Shown: in pieces, positions 16,828-24,984 of the stretch
Layout: the number at the start of each line of letters is the position of its first letter
How positions within the stretch are numbered: the first letter of the stretch is position 1
Assembly: GCA_029981855.1 (NCBI GenBank)
Contig: JARRCS010000019.1
Span: forward strand, 1 to 43,316
Reading direction: 5' to 3'
Source of the DNA: Halanaerobiales bacterium
GTDB taxonomy: Bacteria; Bacillota; Halanaerobiia; Halanaerobiales; DTU029
DNA length: 43,316 nucleotides
Position numbers and translations under genes: made by a program
Notes under the pieces: generated by a model
Told to the model about the DNA's origin: nothing
The model's database searches: none
The model's input: only the letters and a program-made list of their open reading frames with translations

Positions 16828-18660
16828 TTACAGTTCCGGGATATTGAAGAACATTGAATTCATAAACTCCGTTTGAAAATCGGCCCTGCTTGATAACTCG
16901 ATATATTTAACCCTGTCCCTGATCTTTTCTGTATAATCCTTTAAATTTCTATCTAAGAGATACATCTTCGCCCCCATACCGGCACCATTGCCGATCCGGA
17001 CGATTTTCTCCTCCAGTTCAGCAGGAATTAAACCAATATAACAGGCATTGTGAGGATTAATATAGTTTCCGAAACCACCGGCCAGATAGACCTTATCTAT
17101 CTGTCCGTAGTCTATCCCGGCCTCCTTTAACAGAATCTGAATCCCGGCCGAAATAGCCCCCCGGGCCAGTTGAAATTCCCTGATATCCTTTTGCGTGAGA
17201 ACGATATCTTCCTCAAGAGCAGTCTCTTCAGCGGTCAGGACCCTATAGGCCTTAACTCCGTTATAATCAGTCAGATATCCACCTTCTTCCACTGAAAGAT
17301 TATCCTCAGCAGTAAAAGCCCCGGTTGACTCCAGAAAGCCCCTCCTAAGCAGCTCTGCTACAATATCCACCAGACCGGAACCGCAGATGCCCCGGGCCTT
17401 CTTGCCGCCAATAGTTTTATGCTCTACTTCTCCTTTTCCATTAAACCTGTACTCGGAAATAGCACCCGGAACACCGGCCATACCGAAGGTGATCCTGGCC
17501 CCTTCAAAGGCGGGTCCGGCAGCAGCAGAACAGGCAAAGAGTTTCTCCTTATTACCTAAAACGATCTCTCCGTTTGTACCGATATCGATTAATAAATTCC
17601 ACTTTTCTGACTCAAAATCGGCTACAAGCATATCACCGATAATATCGGCCCCGACATAACCGGATACCGAAGGGAGCAGTTTAATTATTCCCTCATCATT
17701 GATCTCCAGACCGATTTCAGCCGGGCTCAACTCCAGGGTACTGGTGAAGACTGGGATATAGGGAGATTTAGCAATAGTTTCAGCACTGATGCCGAGCAGG
17801 GTATGGAGCATAATGGTATTACCGACAATGGCCATCTGGATAATATCATCTCTTTCAAGGTTGTTTCTCCTGGTAAGCTGTTTAATACCGGCATTTAAGC
17901 CCCTGACCAGGACCTCCTGTAGCTCTTCTACCCCCTCAGCATTTTTCAAGGTGTAATTGATCCGGGAGATAACATCCGCCCCGAACCTCTTCTGGGGGTT
18001 ATGCAGGGAGTAGACATCAAGTTCCTCACCGGAGACCAGATTCATTAAGTATAAAGCAATGGTGGTTGTCCCTATATCTATAGCAATTCCATAACTATTA
18101 AGGGATTTATCCCCCTCTTCCAGCTGAAGGATCTCATTATTCTTTAGTGTTACCGTAATAAGCTCCTCCTTATTTAAGGAGTCCAGTTTCCTTAAAGTTG
18201 CCAGGGATAAAGCCAGCTGATCCCTTTTCCCGCTATTTAAACTATCCAGAATTCGTTGCAGGTAATCCCGCTGGTCTTCTAAAGTAGGCTGGTCCAGTCT
18301 AAAGGAGATCTTTTTAATCTCCGGATCTATCTTAAGAGTTGAGGGAACCCCCTCTGTTAAGACCTCAATCTCCTCCTCCCTCTCAAGCTCAATCTTCAGG
18401 TTGTTTTCCACCTGAATTCTGCAGGCAAGCCGAATACCATTATCGATCTCCTTTGGCGTCAATAGCTCCTTTTCTTTTACGGTTAATTCAGGCGCTCCCT
18501 CTAAAATCTTTACCTTACACTTACCACAGGTCCCCTCTCCCCCGCAGGGCGAAGTGATATCATATTCATTTTGCTGTAACAAATCCAGCAGATTAGCCCC
18601 TGAATCACCTAAAATAGTTTCTTCCGTATTATTCTGATAGATTTTTATTTTATATTGCAC
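16828..18660 (-). CDS. RACo-like reductive activator of corrinoid proteins (2Fe-2S ferredoxin plus ASKHA ATPase)
   Basis: 610 residues. Residues 1-95 form a plant-type ferredoxin with Cys39, 45, 48 and 80 (CGGEGTCGKC). A linker leads to an actin-like ATPase from about 190: GIAIDIGTTTIALY, IVGNTIMLHTLLG, LIDIGTNGEIVLG, CGSGLVDIVAELL and YLAGGFGNYI. Such proteins use ATP to drive an electron uphill and return inactive Co(II) corrinoid to Co(I). The partner is likely the corrinoid protein at 33943-34578. The start is GTG 18660 with AAGGGGGG upstream. The same frame stays open for 29 codons after the TAA stop. Confidence 0.88.
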   Translation of the reverse strand: MQYKIKIYQNNTEETILGDSGANLLDLLQQNEYDITSPCGGEGTCGKCKVKILEGAPELTVKEKELLTPKEIDNGIRLACRIQVENNLKIELEREEEIEVLTEGVPSTLKIDPEIKKISFRLDQPTLEDQRDYLQRILDSLNSGKRDQLALSLATLRKLDSLNKEELITVTLKNNEILQLEEGDKSLNSYGIAIDIGTTTIALYLMNLVSGEELDVYSLHNPQKRFGADVISRINYTLKNAEGVEELQEVLVRGLNAGIKQLTRRNNLERDDIIQMAIVGNTIMLHTLLGISAETIAKSPYIPVFTSTLELSPAEIGLEINDEGIIKLLPSVSGYVGADIIGDMLVADFESEKWNLLIDIGTNGEIVLGNKEKLFACSAAAGPAFEGARITFGMAGVPGAISEYRFNGKGEVEHKTIGGKKARGICGSGLVDIVAELLRRGFLESTGAFTAEDNLSVEEGGYLTDYNGVKAYRVLTAEETALEEDIVLTQKDIREFQLARGAISAGIQILLKEAGIDYGQIDKVYLAGGFGNYINPHNACYIGLIPAELEEKIVRIGNGAGMGAKMYLLDRNLKDYTEKIRDRVKYIELSSRADFQTEFMNSMFFNIPEL

Positions 18661-18931
18661 TATGAATCCCCCTTAATAAACATTCCATCATATCACAATC
18701 TGCACAATTGTGACTTTACTGGCTTGTTCAATATTCTTCCCGTAGCCCATAATTACCATCAGCAATTTTGTCGGGTTAATTAAATAAAAATCTCTTAGAA
18801 CAGGTATTACTAATCCTCCTTACACCAGGAGTACACTCGAAAACCATTGGCTCCGGGTTTTTGGGCTAACTTTAATAAAGTATAAAGTATAATGTCAGAA
18901 TATAATAAAATCCTAGTATTTTACAGGTAAT
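18661..18931. other. Intergenic stretch upstream of the RACo-like gene, with a small palindrome
   Basis: No ORF of note. CACAATTGTG near 18703-18713 is palindromic and belongs to a longer TCACAAT...ATTGTGA arrangement that ends close to a TATGAT sequence on the minus strand, so it may be an operator over the promoter of the downstream gene. Nothing else was recognised. Confidence 0.3.
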
Positions 18932-18975
18932 TTAAAAAAGGAGAATACCCTGGTTATTGCTAACCAGAGTATTCT
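18932..18975 (-). terminator. Terminator after folT
   Basis: A long stem AGAATAC-TGGTTA / TAACCA-GTATTCT (18942-18975) with a four-base loop is followed on the minus strand by CCTTTTTT. It starts 20 bases after the folT stop. Confidence 0.8.
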
Positions 18976-18994
18976 TTCGAAGTATTCTCTCCAA

Positions 18995-19534
18995 TCAGGT
19001 AGCCTTTATTTCTACTGCAGATTTAATAAAGCTGTAGTTGAGCAAGACCTTGATTAAATAGGCATAAACCGGTATATGGAGCGCTTGCCCGACTATCCTC
19101 GGTATCAGAGTGGCCTGGAGGGGAACCCCGAAGAGGCTCTGCAGAAAGACCGGAACCAGTATTACTGAAGTAATTGTCTGGCCAACAGCTATTGCCACCA
19201 GCATGGTCCAGAAACTTCTGTTACCCCTAAAGAGGTAATAGACTATAAATCCCGGGATAAACCCTGTCAAAAGAGAAGTCAGGGTAAAATGGGGCATATA
19301 GGCACCCATGGGATTAATCATATATCCCAGGACATCGGCTACAGCACCGACTATCCCTCCAGCCAGAGGGCCAAAGGCTATCCCGGCAAAAATTATCGGC
19401 AATCCCCCAAAACCTATCCTGATTCCTTCTACACCCCCGATAGCTATCCTCAAGCTTAATATCCGGGTTAAGATAATACTCAGGGCGATCAGAAAGGCCA
19501 TGTAGACCATTCTCCTGGTAGAAGACCTTACCAC
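18995..19534 (-). CDS. folT: FolT, folate-specific S component of an ECF transporter
   Basis: 179-residue membrane protein with five to six helices. It has the FolT family pattern in the first third (RIAIGGVEGIRIGFGGLPIIFAG split over two helices) and the Gly/Ala-rich GPLAGGIVGAVADVLGYM. The S component binds folate and works with a shared ECF energising module, which is not in this window. GTG 19534 is preceded by GGGAGGTG at a six-base spacing. A THF riboswitch directly upstream supports the substrate assignment. It lies downstream of fhs, a THF-dependent enzyme. Confidence 0.92.
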   Translation of the reverse strand: MVRSSTRRMVYMAFLIALSIILTRILSLRIAIGGVEGIRIGFGGLPIIFAGIAFGPLAGGIVGAVADVLGYMINPMGAYMPHFTLTSLLTGFIPGFIVYYLFRGNRSFWTMLVAIAVGQTITSVILVPVFLQSLFGVPLQATLIPRIVGQALHIPVYAYLIKVLLNYSFIKSAVEIKAT

Positions 19535-19540
19535 TATTTA

Positions 19541-19698
19541 CACCTCCCTTCTCTTTGGATATGGCAGAAGCCTGCACCAAAGAGAAGGACTCTTTGGTGA
19601 CAGCGGACGCGGTGACCATACCGCAGCTTGTTAAGCATTTCGTCTTAAGGCAACGTCCCATCCTTAAGCACTCTTACGCATGGCACCTACTCTGCCAC
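19541..19698 (-). promoter_or_regulatory. THF riboswitch with translational switch region, upstream of folT
   Basis: On the minus strand the aptamer runs from P1 GTGGCAG (plus 19692-19698) to its partner CTGTCAC (plus 19597-19603). It contains the family's landmarks: GAGTAG, GCGTAAG, GGATGGGACG, GACGAA and CGTCCGCT. Downstream, CACCAAAGAG/CTCTTTGGTG (19575-19599) forms one hairpin. The same bases can instead form a perfect 12-bp helix between 19577-19588 and 19547-19558, next to the Shine-Dalgarno GGGAGGTG (19541-19548). Ligand-dependent choice between these would open or hide the start of folT. Confidence 0.88.
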
Positions 19699-19715
19699 AT
19701 TTTTTCTGTAATTTA

Positions 19716-19744
19716 ATATTAATATATTTTGACTCCTCTAACAA
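19716..19744 (-). promoter_or_regulatory. Possible promoter for the THF riboswitch and folT
   Basis: On the minus strand TTGTTA (plus 19739-19744) and TAATAT (plus 19716-19721) stand 17 bases apart, just upstream of the aptamer. The match is moderate in an AT-rich stretch. Confidence 0.4.
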
Positions 19745-19796
19745 GTTCCTACTTTACAATTTTAAATTTTTACAATGGAAATAGTAAATTAATTAA

Positions 19797-19849
19797 ACTA
19801 CAAATAGATGTTGGAGAGATGTTTGCAATCGGAAACATCTATTTGTAGT
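19797..19849. repeat. Palindromic intergenic repeat, copy R3 (53 bp)
   Basis: Perfect arms ACTACAAATAGATGTT and AACATCTATTTGTAGT enclose GGAGAGATGTTTGCAATCGGA. It lies 36 bases after the fhs stop and upstream of the folT promoter. It may also serve as a 3' hairpin of the fhs mRNA. Confidence 0.88.
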
Positions 19850-19885
19850 TAACCATATATTATTTTAGGCAATAACGAGATTTCC

Positions 19886-21553
19886 TTAAAATAAACCAGA
19901 TATCCTGCCATCGGCATCTATATCTATACCTTCGGCTGCCGGTTTTTTAGGCAATCCGGGCATTGTTAAAACAGGCCCTGTCAATGGTACCAAAAACCCC
20001 GCACCGGCGGAAAGATTAATCTCCCTAACGGTAACACTGAAGTTACGGGGACGGCCCTTAAGGCTCGGATCATCAGAGATAGAACTCTGGGTTTTGGCCA
20101 TGCAGATAGGTAGCTGATCATAACCAAGTTCCTCAAACTGTTTAATCTGTTTCTCTGCCTTATCTGAATATTTAACACCGTCAGCACCGTATATCTCTTT
20201 GGCGATTGTCTCGATCTTCTCTTTAATCGGCTTTGTCTCATCATAGAGGAAATGGAAATTGGATTCCTTATCCAGGGCCTTTAATACCTCTTTGCCGAGT
20301 TCAATACCGCCCTCGCCACCTTTAGCCCAGACCTCGGAGAGGGCAACGGCTACACCGAGCTCTTCGCATTTCTTACGGGTTAATTCCAGTTCAGCCTCGG
20401 TATCATCAGGGAATCTATTGATGGCAACTACCAGAGGCAGGCCGTATTTCTGGATGTTCTCAATATGTTTCTCCAGATTTTCGATTCCCTTCTCCAGGGC
20501 CTCCAGATTCTCTTCAGTCAGTTTATCTCTGGCAACCCCGCCATGCATCTTCAGCGCCCTGATGGTGGCAACGATGACAACCGCATCAGGTTTAAGACCC
20601 GCCTGCCGGCATTTTATATCAAAAAACTTCTCCGCACCCAGGTCGGCACCGAATCCGGCCTCAGTTACCGTAATCTCGGATAGCTTCATAGCCATCTTAG
20701 TGGCCATAATACTGTTACAGCCGTGGGCGATATTGGCAAAGGGTCCACCGTGGATAAAGGCCGGTGTATTTTCCAGCGTCTGCACCAGATTAGGTTTAAT
20801 GGCATCCTTCAGGAGGGCTGTCATGGCACCCTCAACCTTCAGGTCCTTTGCTTTAACAGGCTCACCATCATAGGTATAGCCGATAACTATCTTGCCGATC
20901 TTCTCCTTTAATTCCATCAAATCATTGGCCAGACAAAGGATAGCCATAATCTCGGAGGCCACGGTGATCATAAAACTATCTTCCCTGGGAACCCCGTGGG
21001 CCCTGCCGCCTAGGCCAATAACAATATTCCTCAGGGCCCGGTCATTCATATCAACTACCCTGGGCCAGATTACCTCGGTGGGATCGATCCCCAGTTCATT
21101 GCCCTGTTTAATATGGTTATCGATGACAGCAGCCAGGAGATTATGGGCAACTCCGATTGCATGAATATCTCCGGTAAAATGAAGGTTGATATCCTCCATC
21201 GGTACAACCTGGGAATAACCGCCGCCGGCCGCACCACCCTTAACCCCCATGGTAGGCCCTAAAGATGGCTCCCTTAAGGCAACGATAGTCTTTTTCCCTA
21301 GCTTATTCAGGGCCTGACTCAAACCAACAGAAGTAGTGGTCTTTCCTTCACCGGCCGGGGTCGGGGTAATAGCAGTGACCAGCACCAGTTTGCTGTCTTC
21401 GCCATCTTTAAGTCTCTTCATTACATCCAGTTTGACCTTGGCCTTATACTTTCCATATAATTCAAGGTCATCCTCAGATAGCCCAAGCATCTCCGCAATC
21501 TCGGTTATTGGCTTCATTTCTGCCGCCTGGGCAATCTCAATATCACTCTTCAT
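19886..21553 (-). CDS. fhs: Formate-tetrahydrofolate ligase (formyl-THF synthetase)
   Basis: ATP-dependent addition of formate to THF, the first THF step of the Wood-Ljungdahl methyl branch. It has 555 residues, typical for the family. Motifs: the nucleotide loop [16 protein letters not shown] at about 63-78, [44 protein letters not shown] and [16 protein letters not shown] 21553 is chosen because AGGGGG precedes it; an in-frame ATG at 21589 lacks a site. Repeat copies flank it on both sides (R3 downstream, R4 upstream), which may uncouple it from the Hdr/Met operon. Confidence 0.97.
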   Translation of the reverse strand: MKSDIEIAQAAEMKPITEIAEMLGLSEDDLELYGKYKAKVKLDVMKRLKDGEDSKLVLVTAITPTPAGEGKTTTSVGLSQALNKLGKKTIVALREPSLGPTMGVKGGAAGGGYSQVVPMEDINLHFTGDIHAIGVAHNLLAAVIDNHIKQGNELGIDPTEVIWPRVVDMNDRALRNIVIGLGGRAHGVPREDSFMITVASEIMAILCLANDLMELKEKIGKIVIGYTYDGEPVKAKDLKVEGAMTALLKDAIKPNLVQTLENTPAFIHGGPFANIAHGCNSIMATKMAMKLSEITVTEAGFGADLGAEKFFDIKCRQAGLKPDAVVIVATIRALKMHGGVARDKLTEENLEALEKGIENLEKHIENIQKYGLPLVVAINRFPDDTEAELELTRKKCEELGVAVALSEVWAKGGEGGIELGKEVLKALDKESNFHFLYDETKPIKEKIETIAKEIYGADGVKYSDKAEKQIKQFEELGYDQLPICMAKTQSSISDDPSLKGRPRNFSVTVREINLSAGAGFLVPLTGPVLTMPGLPKKPAAEGIDIDADGRISGLF

Positions 21554-21602
21554 TAAAAATCCCCCTTTTTTTATTTGCTTTACTTGCAATGATTATATCT
21601 AA

Positions 21603-21786
21603 AACTACAAATAGATAATTAAGAAATATAGGAAATTTTTTTAAAAATTTCCCTGCGACGCGCTCGATGCACTAGGCAGCAACCTTGCAGCAACCTTAAT
21701 GTAATCTAATGGTAATGCCACGTGGTAAAACCATCCATGCGTAAGTAAAAAGAAGGTTTCTGCAATCGGAAACATCTATTTGTAGT
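21603..21786. repeat. Palindromic intergenic repeat, enlarged copy R4 (184 bp)
   Basis: It has the same outer ends as the short copies (ACTACAAATAGAT on the left, ATCTATTTGTAGT on the right), but the centre carries extra modules. The last 48 bases are nearly identical to the end of R5. It fills the gap between the HydG-like gene and fhs. Confidence 0.8.
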
Positions 21787-21788
21787 AA

Positions 21789-22634
21789 TTAAAACTCATC
21801 GGGCATCTGATCCAGCTCTTCCAGGGTAAAGACCGGACCATCTTTACAGATATATTTATGACCGATATTACAGCGGCCGCATTTCCCCAGCCCGCAGGAC
21901 ATCTTCATCTCCAGGGTAGTAATTATATCAGCGGGGGCGATCCCCATTTTCCTCAACTCTTCGGTAACGAACTTGATCATAATTGGCGGGCCGCAAGTAA
22001 AAAACTTAGTACCGGGTAGCTCACACTCCAGTTCAGAGGCCAGCAGGGTATGGGGAAATCCCACCAGGTGTTCCCAGCCCTCGGCCGGGTTGTCGATGGT
22101 ATATTTAACGGTCGTATTGGGGGCACCTTCCCAGAAACTATAGTCATAGTTATAGAGGGTATCCTCGGGAGAACGAAAAGCATGGAGCATCTGCACCCTC
22201 CCAAACTCACCCCTATTTTGCTCATCGAGGACATAATTTATCAGGGAACGGAGGGGGGCCAGGCCGATACCTCCTCCGATAAAGACTATATTCTTTCCCC
22301 TGGCCTTCTCAACGGGAAAACCGTTACCGTAAGGACCCCTGATCCCGATCAGGTCGCCCTCCTTTAAATTATGGAGGGCCTCTGTAACCAGACCGGTCTC
22401 CTTAACGGAGAATTCAAAGAAGTCCTTCTCGGTAGGTGAAGAGGCAAAACCGAAGGGGGCCTCCCCTACCCCGAAAACCGTAGTCTCCATAAACTGACCC
22501 GGGAGAAAGCTGAAACTCTTCATGACCTCCTCATCAACAAATCTTACCCTGAAGGTCTTGATATTCAAATTGGAGCCGGTCTCCTGGGTTATCTTAAGGA
22601 TCTCAGCCTTATGCGGCAAAAAAGTTTCAGCCAC
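21789..22634 (-). CDS. FAD/NAD(P)H oxidoreductase subunit (HydG/AsrB/PyrK-like)
   Basis: 281 residues. It has a ferredoxin-NADP reductase-type flavin domain (FLPGQFMETT), a nucleotide-binding loop (FIGGGIGLAPLRSLI) and a C-terminal 2Fe-2S Cys set (CGLGKCGRCNIG and a later Cys in YICKDG). Relatives are the gamma subunit of sulfhydrogenase and AsrB of sulfite reductase, which pass electrons between NAD(P)H and an Fe-S partner. The start is GTG 22634, with GGGAGGGG six bases upstream. It overlaps the HydB-like gene by eight bases. Here it is the likely pyridine-nucleotide port of the MetVF/Hdr system. Confidence 0.85.
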   Translation of the reverse strand: MAETFLPHKAEILKITQETGSNLNIKTFRVRFVDEEVMKSFSFLPGQFMETTVFGVGEAPFGFASSPTEKDFFEFSVKETGLVTEALHNLKEGDLIGIRGPYGNGFPVEKARGKNIVFIGGGIGLAPLRSLINYVLDEQNRGEFGRVQMLHAFRSPEDTLYNYDYSFWEGAPNTTVKYTIDNPAEGWEHLVGFPHTLLASELECELPGTKFFTCGPPIMIKFVTEELRKMGIAPADIITTLEMKMSCGLGKCGRCNIGHKYICKDGPVFTLEELDQMPDEF

Positions 22635-23643
22635 TTTTAACCCCTCCCTTCTCCTGGAGATAGGATTCAACAGTCTTTAAGACACTTCTAATATCTAGAT
22701 TCACCGGACAGTTATCAAGACAGCGTCCGCAGCCCGTACAGGCAAGCCGGCCGTAGTTCTCCGGATGGTAGGAGTATTTATGCATAACCCGCTGGCGGTA
22801 CCGCTGATCCTGTGATCTCCGGGGATTATGTCCTGAAGCATGTTTGGTAAAGGAAGCGAACATACAAGAATCCCAGCATCTCGATTTCTCTCCCTGCTCC
22901 CAGAAGAAACCGAAACAGTAACAGGTGGGACAGTAGTAGGTACAGACCCCGCATCCCAGGCATTTTTCAGCAAGATCACCCCAGAAGGGGGCTGAAAAGG
23001 TAGTCTCCTCAGGTAGGGGAACGGGCAGATCAAGGGTGAAATTATTCTCGGCAAAGGAAGCAGCCCTCTCTTCTACTATTTCCGCCAGCTCCCCTTCATC
23101 CCCCTCCGGTAAGTCTTCCAGGAGATATGCATACTCTTCATCATATACTTTGAAGTAGTATCTATCTCCCCTCTGATAAAGAAAGATGGGAGCACTGTCA
23201 TTTTTAACGGGGTCAATCCCCAGAGTACCGCAGAAGCAGGACGGCTTACCTTCAGAACAGGAAAGACCGATAATAATTATATTCTCACGGTGCTGCTGGT
23301 AATAGGCATCAATGTAGTTATCATCCAGAAAAACATCATCCAGGACCTTAAGCGCCTCCAGGTCACAGGAGCGGACTCCGAAGAGAATGGTTTTCTGCTT
23401 ATCCTCCGTCCCGGGGGCTCCGGCAACCTCTACCTCCATCCTCTCATTCTGGGGCAGGAAAAATTTTTTCGGGGAGCTATCGGGCTGCCGCTCAAGGGTA
23501 ATCTCTCCGGGAGAATCGATATATTCATATTCTATCCTTTCCTTTCTGCCCTTTCTTTTGACAACTGGTGCTGCTATTTTATAATCCTGACTTAACCTGT
23601 TTAACAACTGCTCCAGCTCTTCACTGTTAGCAACTTTAATCAT
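22627..23643 (-). CDS. 4Fe-4S protein, HydB/AsrA-like (sulfhydrogenase beta type)
   Basis: 338 residues. The N-terminal two thirds have the AsrA/HydB pattern (FGVRSCDLEALKVLD, GLSCSEGKPSCFCGTLG). The C-terminal third holds two ferredoxin motifs, CLGCGVCTYYCPTCYC and CTGCGRCLDNCPV. In relatives it takes electrons from the FAD subunit encoded next to it. ATG 23643 is preferred: GAGGGGG lies nine bases before it, and the GTG at 23655 would be too close to that site. It overlaps the HydG-like gene by eight bases and follows the FrhB-like gene after 17 bases. Confidence 0.82.
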   Translation of the reverse strand: MIKVANSEELEQLLNRLSQDYKIAAPVVKRKGRKERIEYEYIDSPGEITLERQPDSSPKKFFLPQNERMEVEVAGAPGTEDKQKTILFGVRSCDLEALKVLDDVFLDDNYIDAYYQQHRENIIIIGLSCSEGKPSCFCGTLGIDPVKNDSAPIFLYQRGDRYYFKVYDEEYAYLLEDLPEGDEGELAEIVEERAASFAENNFTLDLPVPLPEETTFSAPFWGDLAEKCLGCGVCTYYCPTCYCFGFFWEQGEKSRCWDSCMFASFTKHASGHNPRRSQDQRYRQRVMHKYSYHPENYGRLACTGCGRCLDNCPVNLDIRSVLKTVESYLQEKGGVKSG

Positions 23644-23660
23644 ATCCCTCTTCACCCCCT

Positions 23661-24506
23661 CTAATCGAGAAACCCCGGTTGAGGATCATTAACATCATAA
23701 TCGGTCAACAGCGTTTTCTGCTCGGGGTCCATTCCTGCTTCATAATTATAGAGTTCTCTAGCTACCCGGGTTAATTTTGCTGGCAGGGCCCTGACATCTA
23801 TCCCCTCAGGACAGGCCATCTCACAGGCTCCGCAGTTAATACATCTGCCAGCCATATGCATCGAGCGCATCAGGTGAAAGGTAAAATTATCCTTCAGCTT
23901 GACACTTCCGCCCACCCAAAAGGGCTGATTGCTGTCGGTAAAACACTCCTCACAGTAACAGACATAACAGGCCTCACGGCAGGCATAGCAGCGGATACAG
24001 CGGGAAAACTCCTCCTGGAAATAGGCCAGTCTCTCCGCCGCCGTCATCTCCTCCAGTTCATTGGCCACCCTGGGAGATAGCTCCGCCTTATCAATAGCTT
24101 CACCGGCGGTAAAATCAAAGATAACGGGATTGCGAACCGTGCATTCAATACAGGCTGTATTACCTGTAATTCCCGGACAGCCGTTAATTCCGATAATGAC
24201 CAGGTTCTCCCTCTTGAGTAAATTTTCCGCTAAATAGGAGGCAATGGCCCTGGTATCACAAGGTTTTGCTACAATAGCCACTCTACTTTCGCGGTAATTG
24301 AGCAGGTATTTAGCCAGCAGCATACTGCACTCAGAGTTGAAAATCAATCGGTTACTTTCATCGGGAGCGGTAATAAAGAGAGGGGTTACCTCTCCTGAAT
24401 ATTCCTCTTTACCATAACCGATAACCCTATCTACCTTACCGTCCTTGAGAAGTTCAAAAGCAAACCCCCGGATCTCTTCCGTCAGCTTTTTATAGTTATT
24501 TTCCAC
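23661..24506 (-). CDS. FrhB/FdhB-like 4Fe-4S flavoprotein subunit
   Basis: 281 residues. The N-terminal half resembles the beta subunit of F420-hydrogenase or formate dehydrogenase (RVAIVAKPCDTRAIASYL, then VIIGINGCPG). The second half carries Cys-rich Fe-S binding sequences, FSRCIRCYACREACYVCYC and GRCINCGACEMACPEG. Such subunits exchange electrons between a flavin substrate or carrier and Fe-S clusters. The start is GTG 24506 and overlaps the mvhD stop by 11 bases. It may be an extra electron exit or entry of the complex; F420 use is not implied. Confidence 0.78.
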   Translation of the reverse strand: MENNYKKLTEEIRGFAFELLKDGKVDRVIGYGKEEYSGEVTPLFITAPDESNRLIFNSECSMLLAKYLLNYRESRVAIVAKPCDTRAIASYLAENLLKRENLVIIGINGCPGITGNTACIECTVRNPVIFDFTAGEAIDKAELSPRVANELEEMTAAERLAYFQEEFSRCIRCYACREACYVCYCEECFTDSNQPFWVGGSVKLKDNFTFHLMRSMHMAGRCINCGACEMACPEGIDVRALPAKLTRVARELYNYEAGMDPEQKTLLTDYDVNDPQPGFLD

Positions 24507-24984
24507 CGGCTAACTCACCCTCTCTCTCCAGGAAACCCTGACCGGCAGGACCGGCAAAGCCCTTCCAGGGACCGACCTTTTTTACTCTATCAACTACTTC
24601 CCTGACTATTCCGGCAAATCTCTTTCCTTCAGAGGCAGAACACCAGGTAAAATTCACCCTTTCCTCCTCCACACCCGCAAAGGTAAGCAGTTCCTTCAGC
24701 ATTACAAACCGGCGCCTGGCATACATATTCCCGTCGGTATAATGGCAGTCTCCCGGATGGCAGCCGGAGACCAGCACCCCATCTGCCCCTGAATTAAAGG
24801 CTTTGATAATCAGCAGGGGGTCAATCCTGCCAGAACAGGGCACCCGGATAACCCGTATATTGGGAGGGTACTGAATACGGCTGCTGCCGGCAAGATCCGC
24901 AGCTGCATAGCTGCACCAGTTACAGAGAAAGGCCAGGATCTTCGGTTCAAAGGTATCTATTTGCTTAGTATCTGCTTGATTCAT
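24496..24984 (-). CDS. mvhD: MvhD-like 2Fe-2S electron carrier subunit
   Basis: 162 residues matching the delta subunit of methyl-viologen hydrogenase: CNWCSYAAADLAG (Cys21, 24), RVPCSGRID (Cys50), SGCHPGDCHY (Cys75, 80) and FTWCSASEG near residue 114. MvhD links an electron donor to HdrA. It overlaps the HdrA fusion gene by 20 bases and the next gene by 11 bases, so the three are coupled. In Moorella-type acetogens it is found with MetVF and HdrABC. Confidence 0.92.
   Translation of the reverse strand: MNQADTKQIDTFEPKILAFLCNWCSYAAADLAGSSRIQYPPNIRVIRVPCSGRIDPLLIIKAFNSGADGVLVSGCHPGDCHYTDGNMYARRRFVMLKELLTFAGVEEERVNFTWCSASEGKRFAGIVREVVDRVKKVGPWKGFAGPAGQGFLEREGELAGGK

Noticed and set aside
20259-20873. 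Plus-strand frame of 204 codons
   Set aside because: Antisense to fhs. The Ser/Ala-rich composition is what an antisense of a conserved gene gives.
21789-24984. Sulfite reductase or sulfhydrogenase operon
   Set aside because: AsrA/HydB- and AsrB/HydG-like subunits are present, but no siroheme subunit (AsrC) and no NiFe hydrogenase large or small subunit is encoded; the context is MetVF/Hdr.
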